Of a DNA stretch of 64,000 bases, positions 1 through 13,300 are shown one piece after another. A program made the position numbers and the translations under genes. Numbering within the stretch: position 1 is the stretch's first letter; every line of letters begins with the position of its first letter. Below the pieces are notes generated by a model. That model worked only from the letters and a program-made list of their open reading frames with translations. It was not told the origin of the DNA and did not search any database. Origin of the DNA: Halichoerus grypus (Eukaryota > Chordata > Mammalia > Carnivora > Phocidae). Location of the stretch: positions 79,710,414 to 79,774,413 of the forward strand of contig NC_135715.1 of NCBI RefSeq assembly GCF_964656455.1. The letters run 5' to 3'.

Positions 1-739
1 GCCAAGCACTGCACTTGAGCATTAGCTCTCATCCTCCTCCCCCTACAGAACAGTGCATCTCCAGCAATTCCCCCCTGTGATACTGTGATTTATAATAAGA
101 AACATATATTTTGGTCTTTGTACCTGTTTCTGGCACAGAGCTCCCCAAACCCTCAGAATTTCCTAAGTGATAAGAACAATGTAGTTGTCTTGGTGTTCAT
201 AACAGACCCCTTTCAACCACACCTGAGTTTATGTCAAAGAGGTGCCTTTTGAAAAATACCTAAGGATAGGGACTGGTTTCCAAGGGGATTATAGGGTTGG
301 GACTGTCAGCCCCACCCTCGGACCTCAGGGGAGGGGAGAGAGGCTGGAGATTGAGTTCACTCACTGATGGTCAATGATTTATTAATCAATCATGCCTGTG
401 TTAACCCAAAAAGACAGGCTTCAGACAGCTTCCAGGCTGGTGAACACGTGGAGATTCAGGGCAGTGGCGTGCCTGGACCGGGCAGGGAAGCTCTGTGCCC
501 CTTCCTACACACCTTGCCCTACACGTTTCTTCCAGCTGGCTGTTCCTCGGTTGTATTCTTCTGTAATAACTACTAATGTCGTAAGTAAAATGTTTCCCTG
601 AGTTTTGTGAGCCACTCTAGCAAATCAGTCTAACGCAAGGAAGGGGTCTTTGGAACCTCTGATCTACAGACGGTCAGCCTTCTAAAGGCTTTCATTTCAC
701 TCAGAAATGAGTGAATCCATTCACTCAGTACGGCCTGTG

Positions 740-1110
740 TCCTGATGTGAGCTGATCCCCACACCACCTCTTTAATCCAATCTCCTGCCATGCTTTCCCA
801 TTCTACTCTGCTGTAGCCACAGTGGCCTCCTTGATGTCCCTGACCATATCAGGCTTGCTCCCACCACAGGGTCTTTGCACATGCTGTTTTCGTTTTCGCC
901 ACCTGGAATGAGCGACCCCTAGATGTCCACATGGTTTAGTCTCCTCTAGGATACATTTTATTTATTTATCATGTGTTTTGCCTAGTCCCCCAATAAAATG
1001 TATGCTCTACAGGGCAGTTTTTCTTTTGTTCATCGCTGTATGCCTAGACCTAGAACAGTCCCTGGTATGTAGTAGGTGCTCAATGAATTGGAAATGCATG
1101 TTTTGTTTAA
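740..1110 (+). repeat. L2 LINE fragment
   Basis: Contains ggtctttgcacatgctg, a trait of the L2 3' part, and ends ggtatgtagtaggtgctcaa. Old and diverged. The preceding 1-739 holds nothing I recognise (PARP4 intron 15). Confidence 0.65.
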
Positions 1111-1176
1111 TTCATGCGACTATAATCAAATTGTTATTTATCTGTTTAAAGTATCATAAAACCACAAAGAACATAC

Positions 1177-1301
1177 CTGGGCTACGAAGTCTATTATTTT
1201 TCCCTTGATGTGAACATCCTCAAGAGGAACTGAATTGCCAGAGACATCCTGCAGGCCAGACTTGATGTTGCTGAAAGGTTTGGCGTCTGCTAACTGATAA
1301 T
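1177..1301 (-). CDS. PARP4: PARP4 exon 15, start of VIT domain (residues 595-636)
   Basis: Acceptor ttaatatgtag, then [20 protein letters not shown] and on to [11 protein letters not shown] before donor gtatgt. Human continues VIVFQTYTNKS in the next exon. I could not find that exon in 1-1176, so the window ends inside intron 15. Confidence 0.95.
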
Positions 1302-4300
1302 CTACATATTAAAAATGATAATGTTAGCTTTAAAAACCATCCCTGCACTGTCTGTTTCTGTTATCTTAATCGTTGTTCCTTCCCCTTCCCTTCATTCATT
1401 ATATTTTAGGAAAAACGGACAAGCGGCATCTTATGATTTTCAATAGCCAATGCTGTAAAGTAAGTGAACCCACATGAAAAAAATGGGGGCAGCCTTCATA
1501 AGAGACACTCTGCCTTTTTAATCTACAGACTCTGAGGACTCATCTTGAAAATGTAGAGTCACTCAATTACTTGAAAGACATACATTTAAAAACACACAAG
1601 TACACAAAAGTCTTTAAGAATTTATAAGTGTAGTTTATGCATGAATCTAGATATCTCCATTCCCTGGCCTGTAATTTTGATTGGTCAGTCACTATTACTT
1701 ATTGTGCCACAAAAGCGTGTCGGACCAATATGAGACTCCTTAGACTTTCAATCCAAGGAACACTGGATCAAACTTCTAATACAGCATATGAGAAAAATGT
1801 TCCCCTTCTATACGAGGTGCTACAAAAATACACATATAATTAGAAATGTAAATATATACTCTCTTGCCAGACATTTCATTTAATGCTCCCAGAGGAAAAA
1901 CAGGAGTCATTTTCTTATATGTGAAGTCATACATTTCTGACAAAAAATAATCTGATCACAGTTAAAAATGTTAATGAGTTCTTACAATGCTATTAATAAA
2001 TATTATCATAGTTTGGGCTTATGATTTTCTGAGAAGCTATCACCCTCTCATATATTTCTACTACTAATATATAAGCTGCATATTACAGTTTTGGGAGTAC
2101 CTTCGCTTAATGCAGATATTGATCTCATTTGCAACACAGAGAAACTGAGGCCCAAAAAGCTTATGCAGTTTGTTTCATATTGCACAGCCTAGTAAGTGGC
2201 AAGTTGATACTTGAACCCGAGCTTCCTGATTCTAAAGCTGTGTCTTCTGTCCACTTCACCAACCCCCATTACACTTTTTGTGCTTCGACATCTTAAAGTG
2301 CTTCAGTGGGTTTTAGCATCGGCTGTCGGGAGGTGTACGAGCTCAACTTAGGCGTATTAATGAAGTAATATGTGATTCTGAGATCACTTAAGCTCTCTTA
2401 AGTATCCTGGTTTTTACTTTTACAAAATAAAACAGGAAATGGAATATTTATATATGAAGTCATAGATACAATTACTGAACATGAGCATAAATTCGTCTAA
2501 AAATAAAAAGTTTGAGTCCTATAAATACCACATAAGACAGCATTCAAGAAAACTGTCTTACCTTCAAGGTTTGAAAAATTTGAAAACTCAGGTCTGTATT
2601 CCTCTACTTCAGTAGTATTACAAGGATGAAAGTCCTTTATTTCATCTCCAGATATACAAAATTTAATAATATATTTCATTTTAATCTGATTGGTTTTATA
2701 TACAACAAATTCATCATCCTAGAACCAACAGAAATGATTAGGTGGAGGGAAAAACCTTTATTGGCAAATGTTCTCATAAAAGCAGAACTGCAGGGGCGCC
2801 TGAGTGGCTCAGTCGTTAAGCGTCTGCCTTTGGCTCAGGTCATGATCCCAGGGTCCTGGGATCGAGCCCCGTATCGGGCTCCCTGCTCAGCGGGAGGCCT
2901 GCTTCTCCCTCTCCTGCTCCCCCTGCTTGTGTTCCCTCTCTCGCTGTCTCTCTCTGTCAAATAAATAAATAAATAAAATCTTAAAAAAAAAAAAAAAAGG
3001 CAGAATTGCAGGTTTGCTAATTTAGAAAATACTGAATTCAGGGAGTCACAGATATGCAATAATTACTTAAACTTAAGCATATTCAATAAAAACAGGAGCC
3101 TCTCTGCCTGTTTCTTGAAACAAATACCTCAAAGTCTGTGGTGACAGTGGCTGTTGCTCGCACCCCATGGACACTGTCGTAACCTGGTGGTGCTTCCGAC
3201 AAGGAGAAGTCTTTTTTGTTCAAGTCCATGCACTTCCCGAGGGCTACATCACAGACGACCAAGAGCCTCGTGCCATCTGTCTCTCCTGAGTGGGAGTACT
3301 TAATACTTGTGCTGCATTGGGAAAGGAAGAAAGTACGTGTTTGTAATTCATGGTCATGGCAACAATATTTTATTATCCATTATCCATCTCTATATGTGAA
3401 ATACTGTCTAAACGACTGTACTGGTAGAATGTTCCAAATTTTACTGCTATTGAAATATCTCTGAAGATTCAATTTAGAACTTCATTGTTCACTTATTTAT
3501 TTAAAACTTTAATGTGAAAAGTACATATGTTGCCCTCTGTTGTGTTAGGCAGTGCTCAAAGTACTTTCTTCCAGGGATGGATGAATTCCACCGTTTTCCC
3601 AAATCTTTATTAATTACTAAAACACATATTTTGGTATGGTAAACACCAAAGTGATGAAAGAGAAGGAAAATTCCCCACTTTTTTAATTAAGCAAATAGAT
3701 TACTCCTCTGCACTGAAGCTCAGAGAGAACATGAAATACCAGGTAAATAAGAACTGCTCAAAGGGAAAGATGGGCACTGTATTCTCACAAAGGCTTCTGA
3801 ATCCAAATGGAGAAGCAAAAATTTCAAATGACATCTAAGTGACAGATTTTGTTTTGACTTTCTTCAGGGCTCAGCAGCTTTAAAAAAGCAACTTTTGCAA
3901 TTAAGGAGCATAGGCTAGGACACTTTCGGGAGCAACATTTTTGGGACAGACCTCTATTTTTCCAAATCAAGACCCAAATGTAAAAGTGTTTGTTGTATCC
4001 CCTCTAAGACTTGCCCCCTTTTATTTATAAAAAATATTTTATTTTTAATTTTTTTATTTTAATTTTTTTATTATGTTGTTAATCACCATACAATACATCA
4101 TTAGTTTTTGATGTAGTGTTCCATGATTCATTGTTTGCGTATAACACCCAGTGCTCCATGCAGTACGTGCCATCTTTAATACCCATCACCAGGCTAACCC
4201 ATCCCCCCACCCCCCTCCCCTCTAGAACCCTCAGTTTGTTTCTCAGAGTCCATAGTCTCTCATGGTTCGTCTCCCCCTCCGATTTCCCCCCCTTCATTTT

Positions 4301-7300
4301 TCCCTTCCTGCTATCTTCTTCTTCTTTTTTTATTAAACATATATTATAATGTATTATTTGTTTCAGAGGTACAGGTCTGTGATTCAACAGTCTTACACAA
4401 TTCACAGTGCTTACCAGAGCACATACCCTCCCCAGTGTCTATCACCCAGTCACCCCATCCCTCCCACCCCCCACCACTCCAGCAACCCTCAGTTTGTTTC
4501 CTGAGATTAAGAATTCCTCATATCAGTGAGATCATATGATACATGTCTTTCTCTGCTTGACTTATTTCGCTCAGCATAAAAATATTTTATTTTTAAGTAA
4601 TCTTTACACCAACACGGGGCTTGAACTTAGAACCCTGAGATCCAGAGCTAGCTGCATGCTCCACTAACTGAGCCAGCCAGGTGTCCCAAGACTTGTCCCC
4701 TTTAAAAAAAATAACCAATTTCCCCCATTCCTCCTATAAACTTCCCTCCATGTGACCCTTGACTCTGTCCCAGCTTCCTCCCTCTCCATCCCCTGCCTTT
4801 CTCAATGGCTGCCTCTACCTGCTTGCTTGACCATCACCCCTCAGCCTGTTGCAGTTTGGCTTCTCCACTGAAACCACTTTGTCCAAAGTCACCAAGGACT
4901 TCAACTTGGTTAAATTCAATGGAATGCCAATTTATTAAAAAAAAAAAAATCTTGACATCTAAAAAAGTTTACTTTGAAATATTTTGTACATAGGAAAGAG
5001 CATTTATACTATAAATGTTAAGTTTCAAGAATGATAAGACAAACAACCACATGGCTACTGCCTAATTTAAGAAATAGACATCATCAAGACTTCTATGTTG
5101 CCCTGTGGTATCACCTTCCTTGCCACCCAGAGGTAATCTAATTGCTATCTTGGTTTTTTGGTGTATATTATTTTTTCTTTCTTTTATAGTATTTTTTCCC
5201 TCTATTTTCTTTTTTTAAATTATGTTATGTTAATCACCATACATTACATCATTAGTTTTTGATGTAGTGTTCCATGATTCATTGTTTGTGCATAACACAC
5301 AGTGCTCCATTCAGTACGTGCCCTCTTTAATACCCATCATCAGGCTAACCCATCCCCCTACCTTCCTCCCCTCTAGAACCCTCAGTTTGTTTCTCAGAGT
5401 CCATAGGCTCTCATGGTTGTTTCAGAGGTACAGGTCTGTGATTCAACAGTCTTACACATATGATACATGTCTTTCTCTGATTGACTTATTTTGCTCAGCA
5501 TAATACCCTCCAGTTCCAACCATGTCGTTGCAAATGGCAAGATTTCATTCCTTTTGATGGCTGCATAATATTCCATTGTATATACATACCACATCTTTTT
5601 TATCCATTCATCTGTCGATGGACATCTGGGCTCTTTCCATAGTTTGGCTATTGTGGACATTGCTGCTATAAACATCGGGGTGCACATACCCCTTCAGATC
5701 CCTACATTTGTATCTTTGGGGTAAATACCCAGGAGTGCAATTGCTGGATCGTATGGTAGCTCTATTTTCAACTTTTTGAGAAACCTCCATACTGTTTTCC
5801 AGAGTGACTGCACCAGCTTGCATTCCCACCAACAGTGTAGGAGGGGTCCCCTTTCTCCGCATCCTCGCCAACATCTGTCGTTTCCTGACTTGTTAATTTT
5901 AGCCATTCTGACTGGTGTGAGGTTTTGATTTGGATTTCCCTGATGCCCAGTGATGTTGAGGACTTTTTCATGTGTCTGTTGGCCATTTGGATGTCTTCTT
6001 TGGAAAAATGTCTGTTCATGTCTTCTGCCCATTCTTGATTGGATCATTTGTTCTTTGGGTGTTGAGTTTAAGAAGTTCTTTATAGATTTTGGATACTAGC
6101 CCTTTATCTGATAGGTCATTTGCAAATATCTTCTCCCATCCTTTTGATTGTCTTTTGGTTTTGTTGACTGTTTCTTTTGCTGTGCAAAAGCCTTTGATCT
6201 TGATGAAGTCCCAATAGTTCATTTTTGCCCTTGCTTCCCTTGCCTTTGGTGATGTTTCTAGGAGGAAGTTGCTGTGGCTGAGGTCGAAGAGGTTGCTGCC
6301 TGTGTTCTCCTTTAGGATTTTGATGGACTCCTGTCTCACATTTAGTTCTTTCAACCATTTTGAATCTATTTTTGTGTGTGGTGTAAGGAAATGGTCCAGG
6401 TTCATTCTTCTGCATGTGGCTGTCCAATTTTCCCAGCACCATTTGTTGAAGAGACTGTCTTTTTTCCATTGGACATTCTTTCCTGCTCTGTCGAAGATTA
6501 GTTGACCATAGAGTTGAGGGTCCATTTCTGGGCTCTCTATTCTGTTCCATTGATCTATGTGTCTGTTTTTGTGCCAGTACCATACTGTCTTGATGATGAC
6601 AGCTTTGTAATAGAGCTTGAAGTCTGGAATTGTGATGCCCCCAGTTTTGCTTTGCTTTTTCAGCATTCCTCTGGCTATTTGGGGTCTTTTCTGGTTCCAT
6701 AGAAATTTTAATTTAGATTATTTGCTCCATTTCTTTGAAAAAAGTGGATGGTATTTTGATAGGGTTTGCATTGAATGTGTAGATTGCTCTAGGTAGCATT
6801 GACATCTACACAATATTTGTTCTTCCAATCCATGAGCATGGAATGTTTTTCCATTTCTTTGTGTCTTCCTCAATTTCTTTCATGAGTATTTTATAGTTTT
6901 CTGAGGACAGATTCTTTGCCTCTTTGGTTAGATTTATTCCTAGGTATCTTATGGTTTTTTGGTGCAATTGTAAATGGGATCGATTCCATTAATTTCTCTT
7001 TCTTCAGTCACATTGGTAGTGTACAGAAATGCAACTGATTTCTGCGCATTGATTTTATATTTGCTTGTGTTTGAACTTTGCATACATATAGAATCACATT
7101 GCAATGTTTTGCTCCACATTATGTTCCTGGAGCTCATCCATTAGACATGTGTAGCTGTAGTACACTGGTCAAAACTGCCATATAGCACTCCATGTAGGAC
7201 TACACCAAAATTTTTTGATCCATTCCACTGTCAATGGACATCAGTATTACAGTTTTCTTGGCCATTCCTGTACATGTCTCCTGGTCTATGTCTACTTACT

Positions 7301-10300
7301 AGGGTAGTGATTCTCAACCCAGGCTGCATATTATAATCATCTAGGGAGCTTAAAAAACTATTGATACCCAACCTCACTCTTGGAGATCCTGATTTAATTG
7401 ATCTGGGGTGAAATCAGCACCAGTAATATTTAAAAGCTCCTCCAGGTGGGGAGGTGTGGGGGGATGGGGGAAATAGGTGATGGGGATCAAGGAGTGCACT
7501 TGTGATGAGCACCCAGTGCTGCACTGAAGTGTTGAATCACTATATTGTACACCTGAAACTAATATTATACTGTACTAACTGGAATTGGAATAAAAAACTA
7601 AAAAAAATCCTTCAAGTTAAAACAGTGTCCTCCAGGTGATTCCAATGTGTAGCCAGGATTGAGAACCACTGCTTCTTGGTTCATAGGCCAGCTAATCTAT
7701 AGGATTCCTGTCATACTATCAACTATGCTCTTCAACTATAGCAGATGATGCCAAAATTTTCTCAAGAGGGCTTATAATTTTATAGTCCTAACAACAGGGT
7801 CTCAGAGTTCAGACTGTTCTAGAGACTCACCACCAACACCTAGAGATGTTAAACTTTTTTTTTCTGATAGGTGTAAAATGGCATACTATAGTTCAATTTG
7901 CATGTTGTTGATTACTAATCTTTTCAAATGTCATTGTCTATACATGTTTTCTCTTCTATTAGGTTCCTGCTCATGTCTTTTGTCCATTTGCTTATTGAGC
8001 TCTTTATTTTTTTCTTACTGATTTGTAGGAATTCTTTAAATATCCTGGATAATTACCTTTTGTCCTGGGCCTGAACCCAGGCTCCATCCTATAACTAGCT
8101 CTGTGACCTTATGCAAGTTACTTATCCTCCATCAGTCTGTTTCTTTTTCATAAAATGATGTCACAAGACCACTTGTGAGGTTTATAGACAATATACATGA
8201 AGCACATAGCCTGGTGCCTCACACAGGGCAGGTGTTCAATACCTTTTTTTTTTAAAGATTTTATTTATTCACTTGTTAGAGAAAGAGAGAGAGAGAGCAC
8301 AAGCAGGGGGAGTGGCAGGCAGAGGGAGAAGCAGACTCCCTGCTGAGCAAGGAGCCCAACATGGAACTCGATCCCAAGACCCCGGGACCATGACCCGAGC
8401 CGAAGGCAGACACCCAACAGACTGAGCCACCCAGGCATCCCAAGGTGTTCAATACATTGTGGCTATTATGAAGACAGATTTAAATATTAACAAGGACATT
8501 GACCATGAAATATTATTCTAGGTCTACAGAGTTTATTTACAATAGATAAGTTGTTTTGAGAAGAGGTCCTGTGCTGTAGAAGTTAAGATCACTGGTCCTG
8601 GAGAAAGACAAAATGCTGTGTGACCTTAGGCAAGATACCCTCAGTGTCACTCAGTATTCTTTGTGATACGGGATAAAACAGAACTGACCTGAGAGGGTTG
8701 TTGTAAGGATTAAATGAGTAAAAGAAATGTAAAGACCCTCAGGATAGTAAAATCACTAAGATGATTTGAAATTTTCCCAAATCTCCGCTTCAAAAGACAT
8801 GTTTCTATAGTATACTGAGAAAACCGGTTGCTTTCAATGATCTGTTACTCGGGTGAGAAATCCCTCACAAAGGAAAGATGGAGGAAACCACGTAGCAACT
8901 ACTTGGTAATAAATCCTTGATGATGGGTGTAACAGGATTAACGATATAATGTATAGTATATATAATACACTAACCTGAGTGAATCACTGAAATATATTCC
9001 ACTCCCAAGATTTCCAATGTCTGTTCTCTTTGTGCCACGATCTTCAACTACTTGGGGTAAAAGCAACCCACTAAAAAGAAAAAGACATTACAGTGATTTA
9101 CTAGAAGAAAGTTATCTTTTATTGTAGCCTCAGAATTCTAGCAGAGACAGGTACTATTTAAGGACATGCTAAATGAAATAAGCCAGGCACAGAAAGACAA
9201 ATACTGCACAACCTCACATATATGGGGAATCTAGCAAAGTCCAACTCATAGAACCAGAGTGCAGAATGGTGGTTTCTAGGGACCGGGGGTTGGAGAATAT
9301 GGGGAGATGTTGGCTAAAGGGTATACAAACTTTCAATTTTAAGATAAATAAGATAAATAAAACTCTTTGCTAAGAGCAGATCTTGTGTTCTTTTTTTTTT
9401 TTTTTAAAGATTTTATTTATTTATTTGACAGAGAGAGAGACACAGCGAGAGAGGGAACACAAGCAGGGGAAGTGGGAGAGGGAGAAGCAGGCTTCCCGCG
9501 GAGCAGGGAGCCCGATGCGGGGCTCAATCCCAGGACCCTGGGACCATGACCTGAGCCGAAGGCAGACGCTTAACGACTGAGCCACCCAGGCGCCCCCCAG
9601 ATCTTGTGTTCTTACCACAAGAAGAAAAAAGATAACTCTGTGAAGTGATGGATGTGTTAATTACCTTGACTGTGGTAATCATTTCACAAAGTACCTGTAC
9701 ATTAAGTCATCATGTTATACACCTCTAAAAAATCACCTCGTACAACCTAAATATATACAATTCTTATTTGTCAATCATACCTTAATAAAGCTGGAAAAAA
9801 ATACACCAATTAAAAGACAATAAGTAAATAAAGAGCATGAAATGAAAGGCAAAATGTCCAGGTGCTGTTCAAATATACCAAGCTATGGCCATTTCTCATC
9901 ACTGTTTTGGTCAGCCCTGAGATGCTGGCCATTTTTCCTGCCTCAGGGCTCTGTCTCCTACCTGTCAAGGCCCCAGCACTCAATAGAACCATGTTTAAGC
10001 CCAATGCTGACTGCATTTCTTTCTGGCTCAAGAACTTATGCAGGTTTCTACTGGCCTTCTAGCTTTGCTAAGAACTCTTTGCAATCAAAGTTAAACCATG
10101 GTTATCTCTGGAAAGGTGGATAAAAGGAGACTTCTGCTTTTATTACATAAATATCTACTGTTTGAATTTTGCATTATGAAATGTAATTAATTTTGTAAAA
10201 TGGTTTTTGGGTTTTAGTCCTACTTAAAGTTTATTTAAAAAAATTTTTTAGGGGTGCCTGGGTGCCTCAGTCGTTAAGCGTCTGCCTTCGGCTCAGGTCA

Positions 10301-13300
10301 TGATCCCAGAGTCCTGGGATCGAGCCCCACACTGGGCTCCCTGCTCAGTGGGAAGCCTGCTTCTCCCTCTACCGCTCCCCCTGCTTGTGTTCCCTCTCTC
10401 ACTGTGTCTCTCTCTGTCAAATAAATAAATAAAATCTTTAAAAAAACCTTTTTTTTAAAAGTAAAGCTAGTACCTATAATTTTAGATTTTTTTTAAAAAG
10501 AATGATTTATTTATTTATTTATTTGCGGGGGGGGGGGTGGTGGTGGGGGAGGAGCAGAGGGAGAGGGACAAGCAGACTCCATCCCCACCAAGCTTGGAGC
10601 CCGACATGGGTCCCATCCCAGGAACCTGAGATTATGACCTGAGCCGAAATCAAGAGTCGGATGCTTAACCGACTGAGCCATCCAGCCATTCCTAATTTTA
10701 AATTTTTAAATCTTTGTTCTGTGTGAAGTTTATTTAAGTGTGAGGAATGAGGTAAGAATCCAATTTTGTATTTTTTCCAGGTAGTAATCTGTCCCAATAT
10801 ATAGTATTGAAGAAATTATCTTTCTTCCACAGAAATAAAAGCTACTTTTATCATATACTAAACCCTCTATGTTTTTATATTTACTTTTGGATTCTTTATT
10901 CTGTGACTCATCTGTTCAGGTACGATCTCACTGTTTTAATTAACATAGCTTTATAAAGTGTTTTTAGTGTCTGACTGGTTAATTCTTCCTCATTAATCTT
11001 CTTTTTCTGAATTACCCTGGTAAAATCAAATTTAAAAAAATATGTACGGTAGAATCAGCTTTTTATTTTTTATTTTTTTTAAGATTTTATTTATTTATTT
11101 GAGAGAGAGAGAATGAGAGAGAGCACCTGAGAGGGGGAAGGGTCAGAGGGAGAAGCAGACTCCCTGCAGAGCAGGGAGCCCGATGCGGAACTCGATCCAG
11201 GGACTCCAGGATCATGACCTGAGCCGAAGGCAGTCGCTTAACCAACTGAGCCACCCAGGCGCCCAGCTTTTTATTTCTTAAAAAAATATCTTGTTAGCAC
11301 TTTTATTGTGATAGCTCTAAATTTATAGGTTAACTCAAGGAAAATTGGCATCCTTCTGGTTAGTCCAAGTATCTTTTGGGTCCTTCAATGGCAGTTTAAA
11401 ATTTTTTCCAGATGGATCTTGTATATTTATGTTTCTTCTTAGGTATTTTTTTTCTTCTTAGGTACTTAATTAAGGATCCAGATATAATCATATCCTCCCC
11501 TGCTCCCTGTGACTGCAGTTCAGCTCTAATATTAAGTGGTTATTCAAAGCAAACAGAAAATTACAGTTATGTTTTGAATAGATAACTCACAGTATCTAGG
11601 TAACTCTAATTTCTAGACCTTTCTCCTTAAGTATTGGATGTTCCCTAGATTAGATAACATAGAAGAGCCATGAAATAGAGAATCCCCTTTCTTCATATGA
11701 TACTGTTTTCAAGAAACAATTCATACCCATGTACTATACTTTAATATTTTAAAGTACATAAATTAAATTAAAGTACATAAAGTACATAATTTAAATTACA
11801 CTTGTTACAATTTAAAGTGTTCGGTTTTCTCTGGAATGCAATAAGCTGATTTTAACTGAAGAGGCCCATGTAATATGGAAAAAAAATAGGAAAAAAGGTA
11901 GAGCACTTCATGTTCATGAGGCTGAAACATTTGGAAAATAAAGATGGTATCCTCTTACCGGGACAGGATCCCTACAAAGCTTTGTACAGGAGATCCATGC
12001 AGTAAGGACTTCACATTGCCAAGCTGGCTCAAAAACTCTGTGGCTTCATTCACTCTGCCAACTCTAAATATCTGCAAGATGTCCACTGGACCTCTGGTGT
12101 AAAAAGTAGAAGAAAAACCTTGAGACTGCATAATCAAAAGCAAAATAAAAAAATCATTATTAGCAGAAAACGCAAAACAGCCCAAATAGCCATTATTATG
12201 GAATGGATTCAGTGAATCACAACACAACATTTCCTGGAAATATGTAGTCATTAAAAAAATCACACTCTTAAAAAATAAATAAGGATATGAAGTAAACCTC
12301 ATAGTAAAATAAATTTTAAAAATAGTTTACAAAACTTTATACATGGTATGATCTCAAATTTTGTCAAATATATAATATATATAATACATATAATATATAG
12401 ATGAAATTCATTCATGCATTCATTCATTCAACAAATACACTCTGGAAGCACCTGGGTGTCTCAGTCAGCTAAGCATCAGTCTCCTGATTTCACTGGGGAC
12501 ATGATTTCAGGGTCATGAGATCAAGCCCTGGGTCAGGTGCCACACCAGGCATGGAGCCTGCTTGGGATTCTCTCTCTGCCCCTCCCCATCTTCTGCTCCC
12601 ACACGCATGTGCTTGTGCTCTCATTTCTCTCTCTCTTAAAAAAAAAAAATAATAATAATACACCCTATACACTCTAGGCTGAGTATTCTGCCAGGCCCTG
12701 GAAGTGAGATACTATGGTCTCTGGCTTCATGGGGCTTGAATTCTAATGGAGAGAGATAAAAATTAAAAATTAAAAGCTAACAAATAACTGATTTTAAGTT
12801 CTACTCAGCAAGCCAACCAGGTGCAGAGAGAGAGGATGGTCAAGAAAAGCCTGTCTTTGAAAGTGACAATTATTGCAACATGACATAATACAGTATATAT
12901 TTTAAGACCTAACTGGTTCCTTTGGGAAAATCAATTGGCTGGGGCAGGAGCAGAAAGAGCGTCAGGAAGCAGGTGAGACATTGGTGTCTGGACTAAAGGT
13001 GGCAGCAGTGTGAATGAAAGATGCCAATGGATTCCGACATTTTGGAGACAGAACTGACAGGGCACAGTGATGTGGGGATGAAGGAGAGTTGACAGTGGCT
13101 CTGGGTAGGTGACTAGGATGGGGAAGCATGGGGAAAGACTGGGGGACTATGGAGGGACAGAGTTGTGGGGTAGAGGATGTAAGAGAGCCTATCCAGCAGG
13201 TCTTTCCAACTCCTCATTCTTCGGCGTCACACTGATAGCTTGACACTAGCTATAGTAGGAATATTTACACCACAGAAACCAACAGTTATTATAAGTCAGG

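Noticed and set aside
1..1176. Search for PARP4 exon 16 (expected to begin VIVFQTYTNKS)
   Set aside because: No matching codons found on the minus strand; the exon must lie left of the window.
6016..6700. Open frames of 194-216 codons on the minus strand
   Set aside because: They are pieces of L1 ORF2 (reverse-transcriptase C-terminal region) broken by stops and frameshifts, not host genes.
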